This document shows positions 7,707 through 15,060 of a stretch of DNA of 16,023 nucleotides, one piece after another. The stretch is taken from contig JAPXFY010005061.1 of assembly GCA_030674185.1 (NCBI GenBank), forward strand, positions 1 to 16,023, written 5' to 3'. The notes below the pieces were generated by a model. That model was not told the origin of the DNA. It did no database searches and saw only the letters and a program-made list of their open reading frames with translations. This stretch comes from Monoplex corrugatus (Eukaryota > Mollusca > Gastropoda > Littorinimorpha > Ranellidae). The position numbers were made by a program, and so were the translations under genes. Numbering within the stretch: position 1 is the stretch's first letter; every line of letters starts with the position of its first letter.

Positions 7707-7889
7707 CAAAAGCATCAGAGCAATAAGACTGATAGGACAGACATAACGATTGCATGGAAACAGCCAGCAGCCGTACAACTGTAGGGATGACAAGGGGAGA
7801 AAACTTTATCACCAATCTCCGCAGTACCATAGGGCAACTCTATGTACACCTCCACACAAAAACACTGAACATATGGATGTATTTATCAC
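7704..7889. other. Unique-looking noncoding spacer in DHDH intron 1
   Basis: Between the AC microsatellite and the 40-bp array I see no coding frame, recognisable repeat or RNA gene. Confidence 0.5.
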
Positions 7890-8369
7890 ATGAGAAATTC
7901 AGAGAGTTTATTCATATTGGTTAAAACCCTGAGAAATTCAGACAGTTTATTCATATTGGTTAAAACCACTGAGAAATTCAGACAGTTTATTCATACTGGT
8001 TAAAACCCTGAGAAATTCAGACAGTTTATTCATATTGGTTAAAACCCCTGAGAAATTCAGACAGTTTATTCATATTGGTTAAAACCACTGAGAAATTCAG
8101 ACAGTTTATTCATATTGGTTAAAACCACTGAGAAATTCAGACAGTTTATTCATACTGGTTAAAGCCACTGAGAAATTCAGACAGTTTATTCATACTGGTT
8201 AAAGCCACTGAGAAATTCAGACAGTTTATTCATACTGGTTAAAGCCACTGAGAAATTCAGACAGTTTATTCATACTGGTTAAAGCCACTGAGAAATTCAG
8301 ACAGTTTATTCATATTGGTTAAAACCACTGAGAAATTCAGACAGTTTATTCATACTGGTTAAAACCCCT
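7890..8369. repeat. 40-bp minisatellite, 12 units
   Basis: Each unit carries GAGAAATTCAGACAGTTTAT then TCATAYTGGTTAAARCC and a short variable CA/CC/C linker (38-40 bp). Twelve copies of AGAAATTCAG are present. The first copy has AGAGAG in place of AGACAG. Units 7-10 form a homogeneous block with CATACTGGTTAAAGCC, and most other units have CATATTGGTTAAAACC. There is no unique spacer between units and no open frame. It lies in DHDH intron 1. Confidence 0.95.
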
Positions 8370-8440
8370 CAGAAGGGGGATACACATTACAAAAGCATAC
8401 GTTCAAATACATGTTCATTATAAACGGACACAGAGACAGA

Positions 8441-8450
8441 GAGACAGACA

Positions 8451-8495
<45 letters not shown>
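8441..8495. repeat. (CAGA)n/(CAGG)n tetranucleotide microsatellite
   Basis: Short CAGA units lead into a continuous run of about ten or eleven CAGG units. On the minus strand this gives a PACL peptide repeat by translation, which I treat as an artefact. Confidence 0.93.
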
Positions 8496-8639
8496 ACTGA
8501 GAAGCAGAGACAGACCGACAGACAGATAGGCCTACAAAGATAGACACAGACCGACCAGCCACAAGCTAGACAAAGTACATTTAGGGCAGTATGACACTAT
8601 ACCTGCACTCTTCCCCTCACACACGCACAACACAGAGTA

Positions 8640-8880
8640 GATAAAATTTATCTTCTATTCACTCCACACATACACCCACCCACCCTCTCAAACAAACATA
8701 CACACACTAACACAGACCCATCTTCGCTTGTGCAAGCCCACATGCATGCACACACACACACTTGCACCACACACACAAATACAGGGGCATACGTACACAC
8801 ACACACACACACATACACACTAACCTGCATTTGTCCGATGCAGAGGATCGATTCACACACATACACACAGTGAGCACAAC
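8640..8880. repeat. CA-rich low-complexity region
   Basis: Several interrupted CA runs (about 8751-8761, 8768-8776, 8795-8813 and others) lie in CA-rich sequence. There is no gene. The flanking stretch to exon 1 (8881-9225) is noncoding intron with nothing else recognised except a TAGGCCTA palindrome at 9130-9137. Confidence 0.75.
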
Positions 8881-9225
8881 AATTTTACATGGATAGCCCA
8901 TGTTGCCTATTCTTTGACGCAGTGAAAGCTACTTATTAAGCTTACTTTGGTAGCGTTCAAATGGGAATGCAAGCTCTACGAGTAAAGAAGTCTTGTTTGT
9001 TTTGTCAATCACACACACAAACACATGCACGCGCTGATCTAAATGAGGTCGTTTTGGAAAGACACCGATGCAACACCCAATTGAAATGAACGTAGACGTG
9101 GAGTAGTTTAAAGTTTTAAGTTTAGCAATTAGGCCTACATAGTTACGATTGTTGTGTCGTTACAATCACCTGACAGTTCTACATAAGAAGCAGAAACAAA
9201 TGTCCTATTAGTATACAGGTCTCAC

Positions 9226-9315
9226 CTCGTGTTCCGAGCTTGGCAAGGACTTGAGAGCTGAACAAAAGTCTTGGGCGATGAGACCCGTGCTGCAAATACC
9301 CCAACGTGTCGCCAT
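9226..9315 (-). CDS. DHDH: DHDH exon 1: start codon and first Rossmann strand of dihydrodiol dehydrogenase
   Basis: On the minus strand, ATG at 9315-9313 begins MATRWGICSTGLIAQDFCSA, then LKSLPSSEHE, and ends at a strong donor GAG|GTGAGA. This aligns throughout with the N-terminus of animal dihydrodiol dehydrogenases (M..RWGI.S.GLI..DF...L..LP.SEH). The G-rich turn (G6, G11) is the start of the NADP-binding Rossmann fold. The start context AACATGG is favourable (A at -3, G at +4). Exon 1 ends in phase 0, exactly where exon 2 (1864 downward) begins with VVAVAGR. The joined 67 codons give an uninterrupted family match, which is much better evidence than either exon alone. The rest of the roughly 330-residue protein lies outside the window. 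Confidence 0.88.
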
Positions 9316-9425
9316 GTTGAAATCGTCTGCAGTCGTTATCAACCGGTGACCGGCGTAGTTTTGTTCCCATCAGCTTTCTCGCCCTCCCCTCTCCATCCCC
9401 TCCTCTCTCGGTCTCTGTCTCTCTC

Positions 9426-9428
<3 letters not shown>
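9316..9428 (-). promoter_or_regulatory. DHDH: Presumed DHDH 5' UTR / proximal promoter (purine-rich on the gene strand)
   Basis: Read toward the gene, this stretch is GA/GGGA-rich (about 9366-9428) followed by GCCGGTCACCGGTTGATAAC close to the ATG. No convincing TATA box is visible. The transcription start cannot be placed. Assignment rests only on position upstream of exon 1. Confidence 0.4.
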
Positions 9429-9460
<32 letters not shown>

Positions 9461-9463
9461 TGT

Positions 9464-9536
<73 letters not shown>
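9429..9536. repeat. Long (TG)n microsatellite upstream of DHDH
   Basis: About 108 bp of TG with a single GGTGTGG interruption near 9459-9467, lying 114-221 bp upstream of the DHDH start codon. Confidence 0.96.
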
Positions 9537-9537
<1 letters not shown>

Positions 9538-9894
9538 TCCTCGGTATAACGAGTGTGCTTGCATGCATAAGATGGTAAATGGATATGCAGTTATGATTGA
9601 ATGTGGTGATATGGTGAAGTTAATATTATTGCTGGATGTGTATGTGTGTTGTGAAATTTTCTGTTCAGTAAATAGCGAGCCTGTTTAGGCTTTCATATTT
9701 CTAGTGTATACATGTGAAAATAAGTATCTTTTTTTACCATAAGTGTTTATGTTTACTAAGTAATTACTTGTTCTTGTTGTTCTTGTTGTTTAGTGTCCAC
9801 AATCAACACGTTGATTATTCTGACACTATCACACAGGGGGGTACGCAAAAAAAACCAAAAACAACAACAACAAAAAACCCACCTACTTCTACTA
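9537..9894. other. Noncoding spacer upstream of DHDH
   Basis: AT-rich sequence without a recognisable gene. The right end (about 9846-9894) holds A-rich CAAAAAA/ACAACAACAA and CTACTACT runs. Read on the minus strand these are a GTAGTAG then GTTGTTG tail following the CR1-like ORF, and they are probably that element's 3' end. Confidence 0.5.
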
Positions 9895-11059
9895 CTACTG
9901 GTGGAGTATGCGAGCTCCCGACGTGAACACGCCAGGAGACGCGGCTCCAACCACAGCTTCAGTCAGATTCGTTCCACTCAGGGATAGTTCGCGGGAGGAA
10001 CGAATATATTCTGTAATCCCGTGAACACTGAAGTCTAGCAAGCTGCCTTGAGTGTGCTCTTCTGTCCCTCTCCTTTGGTGCTCTCAACTTTGATTCCTGG
10101 GATTTGTGCATTTTGCCAAAATCCACCTGGACCATGTTGTTAATAATTTTGTACATCATGGTGAGCCTTGTGATCTTACGTCGGCAATGTAGAGATATCC
10201 ATCCGAGGTGGTGTAACATACTGGTGACGCTAGCGGTTCTTTTATAGCGATTTAAAACAAAACGTGCTGATCTTCGTTGCACGGCCTCAATTTTTGTGAT
10301 CTGTCCTTCTTTGTACAGCTCCCACACAGTACTTGCATATTCGAGGATGGGCCGCACCATAGCCTTATAGGCTGTCTCTTTGAGTCTGATGTTACTGACT
10401 CTGAGGTTTCTTCGCAAGAATCCTAACGTTTTGTTGGCTTTGTTCGTGATGTTTTGAACATGGAGATCCCAATCTAGGTCTTGTGTGATCGTGATCCCCA
10501 GATACTTCGCGGAGATGACATTGGCGAGAATATGGTTGTGCAGCTGGTACGATGGTGTCAGCAGCTTTTTCTTTCTCTTGGGACTGATAACCGGGAGGGT
10601 GATGCATTTCCCAGGGTGGAGCGACTTCGTTCGCGAGCTCTTTAAGCACTCTCGGCAGGCCTTGTAAGGATTCAATCCTTTTAACAGGTTCCTGATGCCC
10701 TCCTCTGAGATGTGGATCTTGCTGAGCTCGGAGTAGTCTGCCTCGTTCATACGACATTTGTCCATAAACTGTTCCTTGGTGTAGACCTGGCCATCGGTAA
10801 AAACAGACTGAAATTGTTCATTCAGAGTCTTTGCTTGGTGCTTGGGTTCTGATATCAACCTGCCCTGCACCTTCAAAGATGACACCCCTATCTTTGCAGT
10901 CCTCTGGTGTTTAATATAGGACCAGAATCTTTTTAAAGATGAAGTAGGTTCATCTTGAGGGGTCTCTGACAGGGTTTCGTTTAAGTATGTCCAGTATGCC
11001 CTGCGTAGTTTGCGTTGTATCATTCGTCTCAGCTCTGTGGACTCTTCTCTCAGGTCCTG
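9895..11059 (-). pseudogene. CR1-like ORF2 C-terminal portion with reverse transcriptase core deleted
   Basis: After the in-frame TGA the frame continues with QDLREESTELRRMIQRKLRR and 'FWSYIKHQRT', through the RT-preceding region 'LLKGLNPYKA'. Two deletions follow. A short one replaces the expected G-P-D-G loop, and the next bases encode 'LPRVLKELANEVAPP' only in a shifted frame. A large one jumps directly to 'HPGKCITLPVISPKRKKK', removing the RT palm including any YADD box. The C-terminal part ('YLGITITQDLDW', 'MVRPILEYASTVW', 'IYSFLPRTIPEWN') is intact. A last frameshift near 9965 puts 'LTEAVVGAASPGVFTSGARI' in another frame, ending at TAG 9895-9897. No RT activity is possible. Confidence 0.85.
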
Positions 11060-12481
11060 TCATCCTGTCTTCTTCAGCTTCTTGTAGATCCTATCTCTCT
11101 TGTTAATGAGCTTCTTTATATCAGGTGTAACCCAAGGCTTACTACATTTGGGACATGCTTGTTTACGGGGGACATAAGTCTCTTCAGCTTGTAAGTATGC
11201 TTCCTTGAAGCGCGTCCATAATTCTTCTGTAGCCAGGTTTCCCTTTTCCTCTGCAAGGCTGGAGTGCAGGGCCTTCATTGCTTCTCTCATGCCATCCCAA
11301 TCTGCTTTGTTGTAAAGTTTAATCCATCTGGGGCTCTGCTTGGTTTTCTCCACCGCGATGTTGTACTCACAGTAGACTATCTCATGGTCAGAAACACCCA
11401 TGACAGTCTCTACTCTTGGAATGAGGCCTGGTGAATTAGTGAGGATAAGGTCAAGGGTGTTCCTAAGCCTAGTGGGCTGAATCACCATTTGCTCAAGTCC
11501 ATGATCTCTAATTAGCTCAAGGAACTCCTGGTGTTGTCCCACAGCTGGGGCGTGAGGTTTCAGCGTGGCTGTCTCCCAATCAAATCCTGGGAAGTTAAAG
11601 TCACCTCCAATTAGCACGTGTGCATTTGGATTTGTAGATAACCTATCAAGAGATTCTCCAAATTTCCTCAAACTTTCGTGGTCAACATCGTCAGGACGGT
11701 AAAATGAGCATAAATACAGAGTCTTTTTTCCTTTTAGTTGCAATGCTGCCCACGCAGTTTCACAGTCAGTTTCCAGTTCTTTCACAGTAAAGCTGTTCAG
11801 GTTCTTATGCACTGCCACAAAGACCCCCCTTCCCTCCCTGTCACGATCATTCCGATAGAGAAGGTAAGGTCCCGGTAATGCTTCTGCATCCCAAATGTCA
11901 TTGTCTAGATGTGTCTCTGTTCCGAGTATAATATCCGGGCAGAGACTATCAATAACATTTTGCATTGGTGCCCTCTTTGCTATGCATGACTGAAAATTAA
12001 TGTTCAGAATACGCAGTGGACGACCTTTCCACTTGTCTTGTTGACTGGCTCTAGTAGGCGTTGATGCGTGCAGGGGGTGAAAGTTCTTCTCTGTTGGCGT
12101 TGTGCACGAAATGTCCTTCTCAGAACTGCAAGTAGTATATCCGGACTGATCAGTTGAGAAGAATTGCCAATCGTTGACATGCAGATTAAAAACTATGATG
12201 CTATTTGGGTTACCACATAGAGCACAGTACCAGGAGACATCAGTTTTAGAGTCACTCAATTTTGCGTAGTGTTCGTCTGTAATGCTTTGACAACTAGCAT
12301 GAAACCAATGACCGCAGGTTTCGCATTGGACACCTCTTTGTCCCCAGGTAACTGACAGGTCACACTCCCCACATGGGCAGTGATCCTCGGAGTTTTCTGG
12401 TAGGGTGGCAGAAATGCTATCGGGGCCTGGGTTTGGTTCTGGCGCATAGGAGTTTAATAACAACAAAACAATCAGGTACAA
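11060..12481 (-). CDS. CR1-like ORF2 N-terminal portion: NPGP motif, PHD finger, APE endonuclease
   Basis: The 473 open codons (numbered from 12481, where the codon is TTG, so the true start is unknown) contain: hydrophobic leader LYLIVLLLLN; EPNPGP at 15-20; a C4HC3 PHD-type finger (C35, C37, C53, C56, H61, C64, C86, C89, with W84); and an exonuclease-endonuclease-phosphatase domain at about 155-375 with N160/N162, E189 ('GTETHL'), 'SFYRPD', D294/N296 ('GGDFNFPG') and S364-D365-H366 ('SDHEIV'). All the usual APE catalytic positions are present. The element would nick target DNA for target-primed reverse transcription. A TGA at 11060-11062 ends the frame, but the same frame continues beyond it, so it is a single nonsense change. 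Confidence 0.85.
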   Translation of the reverse strand: MYLIVLLLLNSYAPEPNPGPDSISATLPENSEDHCPCGECDLSVTWGQRGVQCETCGHWFHASCQSITDEHYAKLSDSKTDVSWYCALCGNPNSIIVFNLHVNDWQFFSTDQSGYTTCSSEKDISCTTPTEKNFHPLHASTPTRASQQDKWKGRPLRILNINFQSCIAKRAPMQNVIDSLCPDIILGTETHLDNDIWDAEALPGPYLLYRNDRDREGRGVFVAVHKNLNSFTVKELETDCETAWAALQLKGKKTLYLCSFYRPDDVDHESLRKFGESLDRLSTNPNAHVLIGGDFNFPGFDWETATLKPHAPAVGQHQEFLELIRDHGLEQMVIQPTRLRNTLDLILTNSPGLIPRVETVMGVSDHEIVYCEYNIAVEKTKQSPRWIKLYNKADWDGMREAMKALHSSLAEEKGNLATEELWTRFKEAYLQAEETYVPRKQACPKCSKPWVTPDIKKLINKRDRIYKKLKKTG

Positions 12482-12560
12482 TTTCAGTCTTTCGTTTAGG
12501 AAAGGATCTGCATCTTTCTGTGTATCTGCAGGCGATGTAAGCTGATGTAAGCTTACATAT

Positions 12561-12722
12561 ATATATTTCTTTAGTGTGTAAATGTTCGTGAGGTGTTGTC
12601 ACGTAAAACTTTTGTTTTGTTTTGTTTGAAGTCAGTTGCTAGATACCATATTTATCTTACACATTATTTATCATCTAGCTATTTGCTTAGTTCTATCACT
12701 TTTTTTTCATGTTAGTATTAAA
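12561..12722. other. AT-rich spacer between the CR1-like element and RTE copy B
   Basis: T-rich noncoding sequence with TTTTG iterations near 12610-12630. A short direct repeat GATGTAAGCT occurs twice nearby (about 12534-12554). No gene seen. Confidence 0.5.
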
Positions 12723-13496
12723 GTCAATCGAGATGAATAAGGTTGGAGGAAAAATGATAAACAACATTCGATGCACAGATGACACTGTGCTCGTTGCAGC
12801 AAAGGTAAGGGGTTGGAACTAAACAGCAGGAAGACTGAAGTCATGGTGATCAGTATAAACATGAAATCCCCTCATGCAAAATAACAGCAAACAGCACAAC
12901 CTTGAGACAGGTTGATAAGTTTAAATACCTGGGAACGATCATTTTACCAGACCGCAGATGCACATCAGAAATAGCCATCAAAATCGGACAAGCCAAAACA
13001 GCATTCAAGAAAATGAAAAGCAACAAATGCCTGTCGGTTAACATCAGGAAGAGAGTTCTTGAATGTTATATAGAACCAATACTGTTATACGGTTGTGAGG
13101 TGTGGACAGTCAACACGCAAAGCCAGAACAAGATTGAGGCAGCCGAGATGTGGTTTCTAAGAAGAATGTTGAGAGTTCCATGGAGAGCAAAGAAAACAAA
13201 CGAGACAGTCTTGATGGAGGCAGACACAAGAAGATAATTGATAATGGAGATTAGGAAAAGACAGGCAACATTTATAGGCCATTTTATGAGGAAAGGGGAA
13301 TTGGAGCACCTGGTCACAACGGGAAAGCTGGAGGGAAAGAGAGCACTAGGTAGACCCATGGAGAAGATATTGGACGGACTTGCAGAGTGGCTGAAGACAA
13401 AAAGGGTAAAAGAGGTGCTTGAGGCAACAAGAGATAGAAACAAATGGAAGGCCATGATCGCCAATGCCATGTGGCAAGGCACCTGATGATGATGAT
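12723..13496 (+). mobile_element. RTE-like non-LTR retrotransposon, copy B (internally deleted)
   Basis: It starts with GTCAATCGAGATGAATAAGG, identical to 3521-3540 of copy A, and then jumps straight to TTGGAGGAAAAATGATAAAC, equivalent to 3897 of copy A. So about 356 bp present in copy A are absent. The remaining sequence follows copy A closely to the shared end GGCAAGGCACC plus TGATGA units. Copy B keeps a segment (GLELNSRKTEVMVISI) that copy A lost. Confidence 0.87.
12902..13486 (+). pseudogene. RTE-like ORF C-terminal domain (copy B)
   Basis: One frame runs from LRQVDKFKYLGTIILPDRRC through 'LECYIEPILLYGCEVWTV' and 'KKTNETVLMEADTRR' to 'MIANAMWQGT', interrupted only by TAA at 13235-13237, where copy A has TCA (Ser). 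Compared with copy A it lacks nine bases (ILT of 'KSILTNK'). Upstream, CTDD at about 12772-12783 stands where a YADD/FADD box is expected. The stop TGA at 13484-13486 is the first unit of the GAT-rich tail. This is a nonfunctional fragment. Confidence 0.85.
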
Positions 13497-13519
13497 GTAT
13501 GTGTGTGTGTGTTTGTGTA

Positions 13520-13590
<71 letters not shown>

Positions 13591-13604
13591 ATGTGTGTGT
13601 GTGT
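13497..13604. repeat. (TG)n microsatellite abutting the RTE copy B tail
   Basis: The TGATGATGATG tail of copy B passes without a gap into TATGTGTG..., giving about 100 bp of TG-rich repeat with a few interruptions (TTTG, ATC, CGTGTA). Confidence 0.94.
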
Positions 13605-14189
13605 GGAGATAACAGGTCTCTTTGTAGTTAGGTAACTTTCAGATAAGTCTGATTCATCAGTTTGAACAGATATACCCACATCACGGGTGTGTTTTTCAGC
13701 GTGTTGCTTATATTTTCTGACACCATAGGTGTCTGTATCTCAGGCCTGACTGACTACTAGGGGATATTTTAAAAGGAAGAGCAGAATACAGCCCTGCAAC
13801 GAAGTGTCAATCCACGATGGAACTCCACATCATCATTACTATTCGTATCTTCCCCAATCACATATGTAATCACGGCTTTGTGAAAAATTGTTCCAGATTT
13901 TGTACCCTTAGCTTCCCTTGCTCTGCTCTCCCGATGATGTCAGTTTTGTTAAATTGAAATTGTGCAGATAGCCGAAATGAGCGGCGTGAGGGAATGACAA
14001 ACATGGTGCAAAATATAGGGAAAACCAAAAATAATGAACAAAACAACAAAAAGCTAACACACATAAAAAAATGTGCGGCATTGCCACATCTTTTTCGCAT
14101 ATAATACCTCCAAATAAATGCATTTTTATTTTAGGTATTATTAAACCGGAGTATGGTAGGGTAAATTCACGCATTATAATTTCTGTCAT
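13605..14189. other. Noncoding region, no gene recognised
   Basis: I find no convincing exon or repeat family here. The minus-strand frame at 13870-14100 (76 codons) matches nothing I know. The only structure is an imperfect palindrome at 14101-14141. Confidence 0.5.
14101..14141. repeat. Imperfect 41-bp palindrome
   Basis: Outer arms ATAATACCT (14101-14109) and AGGTATTAT (14133-14141) are perfect complements. The inner AAATAAATGCATTTTTATTT is nearly self-complementary around TGCA. This could fold into a long AT-rich hairpin, or be a fragment of a foldback element. Confidence 0.6.
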
Positions 14190-14561
14190 AGATCAAGTGT
14201 GACACAGATGTTGGAAAGGCTGGGATGGCCGACCCTGCAGCAACGGAGACAGGCAGCACGACTCGCCATGCTGTATAAAATACACCACGACCTGGCTCGA
14301 GTCGACAAAACCAAGATGAAACCTGTCCCTGAGTGCAGTCGCAGAGGCCACAACCAGCAGTTCCAGCGCATCACCTTCCAGGGCGCCAACAGATACAGAC
14401 ACTTCTCGTTCCTGCCACGTACCACCAGGGAATGGGACCAGCTCCCACAGTCCGTCGTGGATGCAGAGACTGTAGCCACATTCAGGATCAGAGTAAACCA
14501 CCACCTGAAGGACACTGCGCTGGACGCGCTCGCAAGGGGCCTCCAGCAGACACGACAATGA
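14190..14561 (+). pseudogene. 5'-truncated C-terminus of another CR1-like LINE ORF2
   Basis: The open frame reads SSVTQMLERLGWPTLQQRRQ..., 'LAMLYKIHHDLARVDKTKM', 'RYRHFSFLPRTTREWDQLP', 'SVVDAETVATFRIRVNHHL' and stops at TGA 14559-14561. These are the terminal motifs also found in the minus-strand CR1-like copy at 9895-11023 ('SVTSMLHHLGW', 'YSFLPRTIPEWN'), but sequence divergence shows a different family of the same group. Homology begins abruptly near 14190, as expected for 5' truncation during target-primed integration. The 120 codons are uninterrupted. It encodes no catalytic domain. Confidence 0.8.
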
Positions 14562-15060
14562 TCTATAGGCAGATGGAGGGAGGGGAGGGAAGGGAAGGGC
14601 GGGGATGGTACACTGAAATCAATAAGCTCGGCCTGTCTCAGCTGGGTTACTCTGGGGATTGGCTCTGGGGGGCCCAGGGGAGATGAAATGGCGGAGTAAA
14701 AATGTAGACATCAACCAAAACTAAGTTAAGAAGAGAGATGAAAAATAGTGGATCATGTGTGTGAGGGGACTGCTTTTGGACCAAATGATATGTCTTGGTG
14801 GCAGCAAGACTGGCTGTGTGTGGATGGGTCTTGTGAGAGGAGACTCGGAGACTGTCTGGTGTGCCCTGGTGGCAGCAGGGCTGGCAATGTTTTTATTTGT
14901 TTTTGTTTTTGTTTTTTTTAAAGCGCTGATCGGTAGACCCCCCTTTCAAAAGCGGCAGGAGAATCAGTGTGTTTATTGTGGTCGCTCTACGGAAGAAGAA
15001 GATGATTTTGTGTCGTCCGCTAGTATATGGGTTGAAAATGTTGGAATATGATTCTAATAA
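14562..15060. other. Probable LINE 3' UTR followed by noncoding sequence
   Basis: A G-rich stretch (GGAGGGAGGGGAGGGAAGGG, 14576-14595) follows the LINE stop codon. Further right is a (TTTTTG)n tract at about 14890-14922. The element's 3' boundary is not visible. A 98-codon plus-strand frame at 14755-15051 matches nothing I recognise and is low-complexity in the middle. Confidence 0.45.

Larger units (their letters stand above)
1865..9225 (-). other. DHDH: DHDH intron 1 (7,361 bp), packed with transposons and tandem repeats
   Basis: The intron is bounded by the strong donor GAG|GTGAGA at 9226/9225 and the acceptor CAG at 1865-1867. It contains a SINE-like repeat, an antisense RTE-like LINE, a sense-oriented hAT transposon, a CA microsatellite, the 40-bp minisatellite, a CAGG repeat and further CA tracts. 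The hAT element lies on the same strand as the gene, so a DHDH pre-mRNA would include the transposase reading frames. The boundaries are inferred from reading-frame continuity and splice consensus and not from transcript data. Confidence 0.82.
9895..12560 (-). mobile_element. CR1-like non-LTR retrotransposon, internally deleted
   Basis: One long ORF on the minus strand encodes a PHD-type finger, APE endonuclease and the C-terminal part of a reverse transcriptase protein. It is followed by AGT-rich and GTT-rich simple sequence. The right (5') boundary is uncertain: the frame stays open upstream of 12481 to at least about 12570, but I see no in-frame ATG there. It is in the same orientation as DHDH, and its 3' end lies about 580 bp upstream of the DHDH start. 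The domain order and C-terminal 'YSFLPRTIPEWN' signature suggest the CR1/L2 group. The clade is not proven. Confidence 0.83.

Noticed and set aside
841..8369. Possible CRISPR arrays (30-bp and 40-bp repeats)
   Set aside because: The units are directly adjacent tandem copies without unique spacers, there are no cas genes, and the sequence is eukaryotic.
7561..8866. Several short ORFs with CVCVCV, PACL or similar repeats
   Set aside because: These are translations of CA/TG and CAGG microsatellites.
9179..9568. 129-codon minus-strand frame over the TG repeat and exon 1
   Set aside because: It translates the microsatellite as a His-Thr repeat and reads exon 1 in the wrong frame. The real exon is 9226-9315.
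13870..14189. Minus-strand ORFs of 76 and 93 codons
   Set aside because: No recognisable domain, the two overlap in different frames, and there is no splice or composition support.
14186..14558. Minus-strand ORFs of 109 and 121 codons opposite the CR1-like fragment
   Set aside because: They are antisense shadows of the clear LINE C-terminal frame on the plus strand.
14755..15051. 98-codon plus-strand ORF with a hydrophobic FVFVFVFF stretch
   Set aside because: The hydrophobic run is a (TTTTTG)n repeat, and the flanks match nothing I recognise.
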